Assembly (NCBI GenBank): GCA_937895705.1
Contig: CALBKM010000026.1
Span: forward strand, 1 to 31,110
Length of the DNA stretch: 31,110 bases
Source: an uncultured Clostridia bacterium
GTDB lineage: Bacteria > Bacillota > Clostridia > Lachnospirales > Lachnospiraceae
Reading direction: 5' to 3'
Below the pieces are notes generated by a model that was given only the letters and a program-made list of their open reading frames with translations, did not search any database and was not told the DNA's origin. Positions 31,073 through 31,110 of the stretch are shown piece by piece. The number at the start of each line of letters is the position of its first letter. The stretch's first letter is position 1. The translations under genes were made by a program, and so were the position numbers.

Positions 31073-31110
31073 ATGGATAAGAAAGCATTTATAAAATATT
31101 TGTCAGCATT
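31073..31110 (+). CDS. Start of a gene divergent from the LysR regulator (partial)
   Basis: ATG at 31073 after AGAGG opens MDKKAFIKYLSA and continues past the window edge. Too short to identify. By position it is the likely target of the LysR regulator. Confidence 0.55.
   Translation, partial: MDKKAFIKYLSA

Overview
The window looks like a chromosomal segment from an anaerobic, spore-forming Clostridia bacterium, most probably Lachnospiraceae. Supporting signs are the spore-maturation pair spmA-spmB, a SleB-type cortex hydrolase, an AbrB-type regulator, a glycyl-radical activase (NrdG2 type), a class I c-di-GMP riboswitch, and a type II fatty-acid synthesis cluster that uses FabK instead of FabI. 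Ribosome binding sites are strong AGGAGG types, and intergenic regions carry consensus sigma-A promoters and hairpin-plus-T terminators. The species is inferred from gene content only. No tRNA, rRNA, transposase or CRISPR array was seen.

Layout. 1-400: tail of a membrane protein and a small zinc-ribbon protein. 474-3442: an AbrB-type regulator divergent from ddl-murF (peptidoglycan precursor synthesis). 3558-5925: spmA-spmB converging on an SH3/SleB-type hydrolase with a Thr-Pro repeat linker. 6121-9595: a chemoreceptor with a very acidic N-terminus, then an M18 aminopeptidase. 9643-11896: an ABC-F ATPase gene with a long leader containing a consensus promoter, a possible upstream ORF, an attenuator-like terminator and nested palindromes. 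12052-14206: an unknown protein converging on an nrdG2-GNAT acetyltransferase operon.

14454-18993 is the most unusual part. A consensus promoter, a c-di-GMP-I riboswitch and an intrinsic terminator precede a 1083-residue secreted protein with two CBM2-like domains, calcium-binding repeats, a VWA domain and a C-terminal lipase-like domain with a GHSLGG elbow. Two paralogous small three-helix membrane proteins follow, plus a decayed third copy that is nearly identical to part of the first. By eye the DNA becomes more AT-rich from the VWA domain onward. This arrangement resembles a c-di-GMP-controlled secreted effector with duplicated immunity genes, but that role is inferred.

19011-20912: a 2H phosphoesterase, then an AAA_14/DUF4143 ATPase whose consensus promoter overlaps the second of two large palindromes, which suggests autorepression. 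21042-28320 (minus strand): fabH-acpP-fabK-fabD-fabG-fabF-fabZ-accD-accA, tightly packed, with no accB or accC and no adjacent FabT/FapR-type regulator. 28534-29981 (plus strand): an ECF sigma factor overlapping its zinc-finger anti-sigma factor, then a CYTH-domain phosphatase. 30102-31110: a LysR regulator divergent from a gene cut off by the window end, with an inverted repeat between them.
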